Below are positions 61,054 to 64,000 of a DNA stretch of 64,000 bases, one piece after another (position 1 is the first letter of the stretch; each line of letters begins with the position of its first letter). Origin of the DNA: Burkholderiaceae bacterium (GTDB taxonomy: Bacteria; Pseudomonadota; Gammaproteobacteria; Burkholderiales; Burkholderiaceae_C); contig JAGOPK010000001.1 in NCBI GenBank assembly GCA_017992055.1, forward strand, positions 620,001 through 684,000, written 5' to 3'. The translations under genes and the position numbers were made by a program. Under the pieces are notes generated by a model. That model ran no database searches and was not told the DNA's origin. It saw only the letters and a program-made list of their open reading frames with translations.

Positions 61054-61061
61054 CGCGGTCC

Positions 61062-61973
61062 ATGGTGGACCCCGCATCGGAACCGGCATCGCAGCAGCTG
61101 TCGCTGTTCGAGGCAGCGCCTGCCCCGGCGCTGCCGCTGGCCAGCGCCGCGCCCGAACCGGCCACCGCGCCGGCCACCGCGCCGGCCGTCTCTGCCGCCG
61201 CGCCAGCGCCCAGCCCACGCTTCCACCACCCGCGTGCGCAGCGCCACATCCAGCTGGGCGAGCACCGTGTCGGCTACGAGTTCCGCCGTGCGCGCCGGCG
61301 TTCGATCGGCTTTGTCGTCGGCAGCGAGGGCCTGAGCGTCGCGGCGCCGCGCTGGGTGGGCGTGGGCGAGGTCGAGCAGGCGCTGCAGGCCAAGGCCGGC
61401 TGGATTCTGCGCAAGCTGCACGAGCAGCACGAGCGCGCCCAGCGCCTGGCCGCGACACGCCAGGAATGGCGCGACGGCGCGACCCTGCCCTTTCTGGGCG
61501 AGACCGTGATCCTGGTGCTGGACCCGCGTGTCAGCGGCGCCCAGCTGCACACGGCCGAGCATGTGCTGCCCGGCGTGGCCCGCCAGACCCTGCACCTGGG
61601 CCTGCCGCAGTCGGCCGGCAGCGAGCAGATCCGCGAGCTGGTGCAGAGCTGGCTGCAGCGCCAGGCGCGGCGCGTGTTCGAGGAGCGCTGCGCGCAGTTT
61701 GCGCCGCGCCTGGGCGTGCGCATCAAGCGGCTGAGCCTCAGTTCGGCGTCCACGCGCTGGGGCTCGGCCAGCGCCGATGGCTCGGTGCGGCTGAACTGGC
61801 GGCTGATCCACTTTGCGCTGCCGGTGATCGACTATGTGGTCGCGCACGAGCTGGCGCACCTGCGCGAAATGAACCACAGCCCGGCCTTCTGGGACGTGGT
61901 GCGCTCGGTGCTGCCGGATTTCGAGCAGCACCGCGGCGCGCTGCGCAGCGAGTTGCTGCCCCCATTCGAATGA
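61062..61973 (+). CDS. YgjP-like (M48/DUF45 family) metallopeptidase
   Basis: A 303-residue predicted zinc metalloprotein. The N-terminal 55 residues are Ala/Pro rich. The YgjP/SprT-like domain follows: YEFRRARRRSIGFVVGSEGLSVAAPRW, LSLSSASTRWGSASADGSVRLNWRLIHFALPVIDYVVAHELAHLREMNHSPAFWDVV, with the HELAH zinc site and downstream His in MNHSPAFW. The family function is poorly defined. It lies downstream of plsC (41 bases) and overlaps the MerR gene by 4 bases. Confidence 0.87.
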   Translation: MVDPASEPASQQLSLFEAAPAPALPLASAAPEPATAPATAPAVSAAAPAPSPRFHHPRAQRHIQLGEHRVGYEFRRARRRSIGFVVGSEGLSVAAPRWVGVGEVEQALQAKAGWILRKLHEQHERAQRLAATRQEWRDGATLPFLGETVILVLDPRVSGAQLHTAEHVLPGVARQTLHLGLPQSAGSEQIRELVQSWLQRQARRVFEERCAQFAPRLGVRIKRLSLSSASTRWGSASADGSVRLNWRLIHFALPVIDYVVAHELAHLREMNHSPAFWDVVRSVLPDFEQHRGALRSELLPPFE

Positions 61974-62434
61974 CGGCCATGAGCACGCGCGCCAAGGAAT
62001 CCCGCACCTACACCATCACCGAGCTGGCGCAGGAGTTCGACGTCACGCCGCGGGCGATCCGCTTCTACGAGGACATGGGCCTGCTGTCGCCCGGTCGCGC
62101 CGGCCGCAACCGCGTCTACGACGGCATCGACCGCACACGGCTCAAGCTCACGCTGCGTGGCAAGCGCCTGGGCCTGTCGCTGCAGGACATCAAGCAGCTG
62201 GTCACGATGTACGACAGCGATGCCGACACCGTGCCGCAGCTGGAGGCCTTTCTGGCCGTGGTCAGCGCGCACAAGCAGTCGCTGGAGCAGCAGCTGGAGG
62301 ACATCCGCGTGACGCTGGAAGAGCTGTCGCTGCACGAGGGCCGCTGCCGCCAGCTGCTGCAGGAAAAGGCTGCGGCGCCGGCGGCTGCGTCGGCCCCCCC
62401 CGCACGCAAGCGCGTGCGTCCGGCCGCCGCCTGA
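61970..62434 (+). CDS. liuR: MerR-family regulator, LiuR-like
   Basis: A 154-residue MerR-type regulator, probably LiuR, the regulator of leucine/isovalerate catabolism in proteobacteria. The winged helix is at residues about 13-80 (YTITELAQEFDVTPRAIRFYEDMGLLSPGRAGRNRVYDGIDRTRLKLTLRGKRLGLSLQDIKQLVTMY), followed by a dimerisation helix (about 90-130) and an Ala/Pro/Arg tail. ATGA overlap with the YgjP gene fixes the start; a second Met three codons on is possible. It is immediately upstream of liuA, with a perfect LiuR-like operator between. Confidence 0.88.
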   Translation: MTAMSTRAKESRTYTITELAQEFDVTPRAIRFYEDMGLLSPGRAGRNRVYDGIDRTRLKLTLRGKRLGLSLQDIKQLVTMYDSDADTVPQLEAFLAVVSAHKQSLEQQLEDIRVTLEELSLHEGRCRQLLQEKAAAPAAASAPPARKRVRPAAA

Positions 62435-62458
62435 GGCCGCCGTCCCCAGTTTCCCCAG

Positions 62459-62487
62459 TTCGCAGTCGGCACCGGGCCGGCTATGAT
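62459..62487 (+). promoter_or_regulatory. Candidate promoter of liuA
   Basis: TTCGCA (62459-62464, 4 of 6), a 17-base spacer and TATGAT (62482-62487, 5 of 6). The -10 directly abuts the LiuR-type palindrome, so the start site near 62494 lies inside the operator, which suits repression. Confidence 0.6.
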
Positions 62488-62507
62488 TGACGTTTACGTA
62501 AACGTCA
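62488..62507 (+). promoter_or_regulatory. LiuR-type operator, perfect 20-bp palindrome
   Basis: TGACGTTTACGTAAACGTCA is a perfect palindrome with the TTTACGTAAA core known for LiuR operators. It lies between the -10 of liuA and its ATG (57 bases downstream), and the regulator gene is directly upstream. Confidence 0.8.
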
Positions 62508-62563
62508 TTTGAAGGCCCGCGGCAGCGTATATCGTTGCCCCCGGACCCTCCAGGAGACATGCC

Positions 62564-63763
62564 ATGACCCAGCTCCCCGGCCTCGACTTCCAGCTTGGCG
62601 ACGACATCAATGCGCTGCGCGACGCGGTGCGCGACTTTGCCGCCGCCGAGATCGCGCCGCGCGCGGCCGAGATCGACCGCAGCGACCAGTTCCCGATGGA
62701 CCTGTGGCGCAAGATGGGCGAACTGGGCGTGCTGGGCGTGACCGTGCCCGAGGAATACGGCGGCGCCGGCCTGGGCTATCTGGCCCACATGGTGGCGATG
62801 GAGGAGATCAGCCGCGCCAGCGCCTCGGTGGGCCTGTCCTATGGCGCGCACAGCAATCTGTGCGTCAACCAGATCAAGCGCAACGGCAGCGAGGCGCAAA
62901 AGCGCAAGTACCTGCCCAAGCTGATCAGCGGCGAGCATGTGGGCGCGCTGGCGATGAGCGAGCCCGGTGCCGGCAGCGACGTGATCAGCATGAAGCTGCG
63001 CGCCGAGTGGAAGGAACCAAGCTCCGCCGGGGGCGGCTACTACCTGCTGAACGGCAGCAAGTTCTGGATCACCAACGGGCCCGATGCCGACACCCTGGTG
63101 GTGTATGCCAAGACCGAGCCCGAGCTGGGCGCGCGTGGCGTCACCGCCTTCCTGATCGAGAAGGGCATGCCGGGCTTTTCCATCGCGCAAAAGCTCGACA
63201 AGCTGGGCATGCGCGGCAGCCACACCGGCGAGCTGGTGTTCCACAACGTCGAGGTGCCGGCCGCCAATGTGCTGGGCAACGTGGGCGGCGGTGCCAAGGT
63301 GCTGATGAGCGGCCTGGACTACGAGCGCGCGGTGCTGGCCGCCGGGCCCATCGGCATCATGCAGGCGGTGATGGACAACGTCGTGCCCTATGTGCACGAC
63401 CGCAAGCAGTTCGGCCAGAGCATCGGCGAGTTCCAGCTGATCCAGGGCAAGCTGGCCGACATGTACACGGTGCTGCAGGCCGGCCGGGCCTTCTGCTACA
63501 CCATCGGCAAGAACCTCGACAGCCTGGGCAGCGAGCATGTGCGCCAGGTGCGCAAGGACTGCGCCTCGGTGATCCTGTGGTGCGCCGAGAAGGCCACCTG
63601 GATGGCCGGCGAGGGCGTGCAGATCTTCGGCGGCAACGGCTACATCAACGACTATCCGCTGGGCCGGCTGTGGCGCGATGCCAAGCTCTACGAGATCGGC
63701 GCCGGCACCTCCGAGATCCGCCGCATGCTGATCGGCCGCGAGCTGTTCGCCGAGACCATGTAA
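62564..63763 (+). CDS. liuA: Isovaleryl-CoA dehydrogenase
   Basis: A 399-residue FAD-dependent acyl-CoA dehydrogenase converting isovaleryl-CoA to 3-methylcrotonyl-CoA in leucine degradation. Signatures: [58 protein letters not shown], and the catalytic base Glu254 in [11 protein letters not shown], the position diagnostic for isovaleryl-CoA and long-chain members. The C-terminal [15 protein letters not shown] is conserved. A small Ser/Gly-rich insertion (EPSSAGGGY) lies near residue 150. AGGAGA precedes the ATG at 62564. Confidence 0.95.
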   Translation: MTQLPGLDFQLGDDINALRDAVRDFAAAEIAPRAAEIDRSDQFPMDLWRKMGELGVLGVTVPEEYGGAGLGYLAHMVAMEEISRASASVGLSYGAHSNLCVNQIKRNGSEAQKRKYLPKLISGEHVGALAMSEPGAGSDVISMKLRAEWKEPSSAGGGYYLLNGSKFWITNGPDADTLVVYAKTEPELGARGVTAFLIEKGMPGFSIAQKLDKLGMRGSHTGELVFHNVEVPAANVLGNVGGGAKVLMSGLDYERAVLAAGPIGIMQAVMDNVVPYVHDRKQFGQSIGEFQLIQGKLADMYTVLQAGRAFCYTIGKNLDSLGSEHVRQVRKDCASVILWCAEKATWMAGEGVQIFGGNGYINDYPLGRLWRDAKLYEIGAGTSEIRRMLIGRELFAETM

Positions 63764-63797
63764 GCCCCGCGCGAGTCCGCAGCCGGGGGCCGCTGCG

Positions 63798-63803
63798 TAA
63801 ACT
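63798..63803 (+). promoter_or_regulatory. Candidate -10 upstream of the carbonic anhydrase gene
   Basis: TAAACT (4 of 6) 33 bases before the ATG at 63837, with no clear -35. The gene may alternatively be read through from liuA, 73 bases away. Confidence 0.3.
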
Positions 63804-63836
63804 GTGCACTGCAACAAAAGCCACTCCAGCCCGCCC

Positions 63837-64000
63837 ATGAGCCACGACCTGACCGAACTGTTTGACAAGAACCGGGCCTGGGCCGCGGACACCGAGGCCC
63901 GCGAACCCGGCTTCTTCACCCGTCTGCTGCAGCAGCAGACGCCGCAGTACCTGTGGATCGGCTGCGCCGACAGCCGCGTGCCGGCCAACGAGCTGGTCGA
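63837..64000 (+). CDS. can: Beta-class carbonic anhydrase, cut by window end
   Basis: The first 54 residues are visible: LTELFDKNRAWAADTEAREPGFFTRLLQQQTPQYLWIGCADSRVPANELV. The zinc/active-site motif IGCADSRVP is diagnostic of beta-carbonic anhydrase, which interconverts CO2 and bicarbonate. Its place after liuA suggests bicarbonate supply for methylcrotonyl-CoA carboxylase, an inference. The remaining three quarters of the protein lie beyond the window. Confidence 0.93.
   Translation, partial: MSHDLTELFDKNRAWAADTEAREPGFFTRLLQQQTPQYLWIGCADSRVPANELV

Overview
The window is about 64 kb of very GC-rich, gene-dense DNA from the chromosome of a betaproteobacterium, most likely order Burkholderiales and near the Rubrivivax/Leptothrix/Ideonella/Roseateles group. 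That placement is inferred from protein similarity, from gene orders (lysA-lptM-cyaY-ponA-pilMNOPQ-aroKB-dgt-gltBD, mlaFEDACB, hslVU-dksA, corC-lnt-glyQS-gmhB-plsC, liuR-liuA) and from codon bias. It is mostly core genome. I see no prophage, CRISPR array, rRNA, tRNA or complete insertion sequence.

Layout. 1-4036: lysA (cut by the window edge) and lptM on the minus strand, cyaY on plus, then ponA (PBP1a) on minus. 4252-15040: a long plus-strand run, pilMNOPQ, an unusual Ig-repeat lipoprotein, aroK, aroB and dgt. 15054-22271: a RAYT-type single-strand transposase followed by AT-rich REP-like elements that abut the promoter of gltBD (glutamate synthase). 22438-26988: a small outer-membrane barrel and the complete mlaFEDACB phospholipid-transport operon. 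26989-33729: central sugar metabolism, with zwf-hexR on minus (HexR-like operator over the zwf start site), a secreted beta-helix protein, and tal-pgi-HAD on plus. 33880-38385: an NMT1/THI5-type ABC transporter with a RutR-like TetR regulator and a RutR-like operator. 38386-39086: 0.7 kb of non-coding mosaic repeats. 39087-41339: enoyl-CoA hydratase, SDR and a flavodoxin-like protein. 41461-46827: amn and a gntR-led polar amino-acid ABC transporter on minus. 46985-53762: coaX on plus, then (all minus) a COG0523 GTPase, dksA, a STAS-like proline-rich protein, hslV and hslU. 53887-61973: corC-lnt-glyQ-glyS-gmhB-plsC-ygjP, covering envelope and translation. 61970-64000: liuR, liuA with a perfect LiuR-type palindrome, and the start of a beta-carbonic anhydrase.

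How the genes work together. Envelope assembly is a strong theme: PBP1a, LptM, type IV pilus assembly and secretin, Mla, Lnt, GmhB and PlsC. Carbon flow is represented by zwf/tal/pgi under HexR and by leucine/isovalerate degradation under LiuR. Several operators can be read directly beside the regulator genes that should bind them.

The least explained stretches are the paired inverted 136-nt elements with compensating hairpins at 38.4-38.9 kb, the RAYT/REP-like locus at 15.05-15.96 kb, the Ig-repeat lipoprotein inside the pil-aro operon, the STAS-like protein between hslV and dksA, and a GmhB whose nucleophilic aspartate is replaced by glycine. Several genes (lptM, aroB, ygjP, probably ponA) have a good -10 hexamer only 6-10 nt before the start codon, suggesting leaderless or near-leaderless mRNAs.
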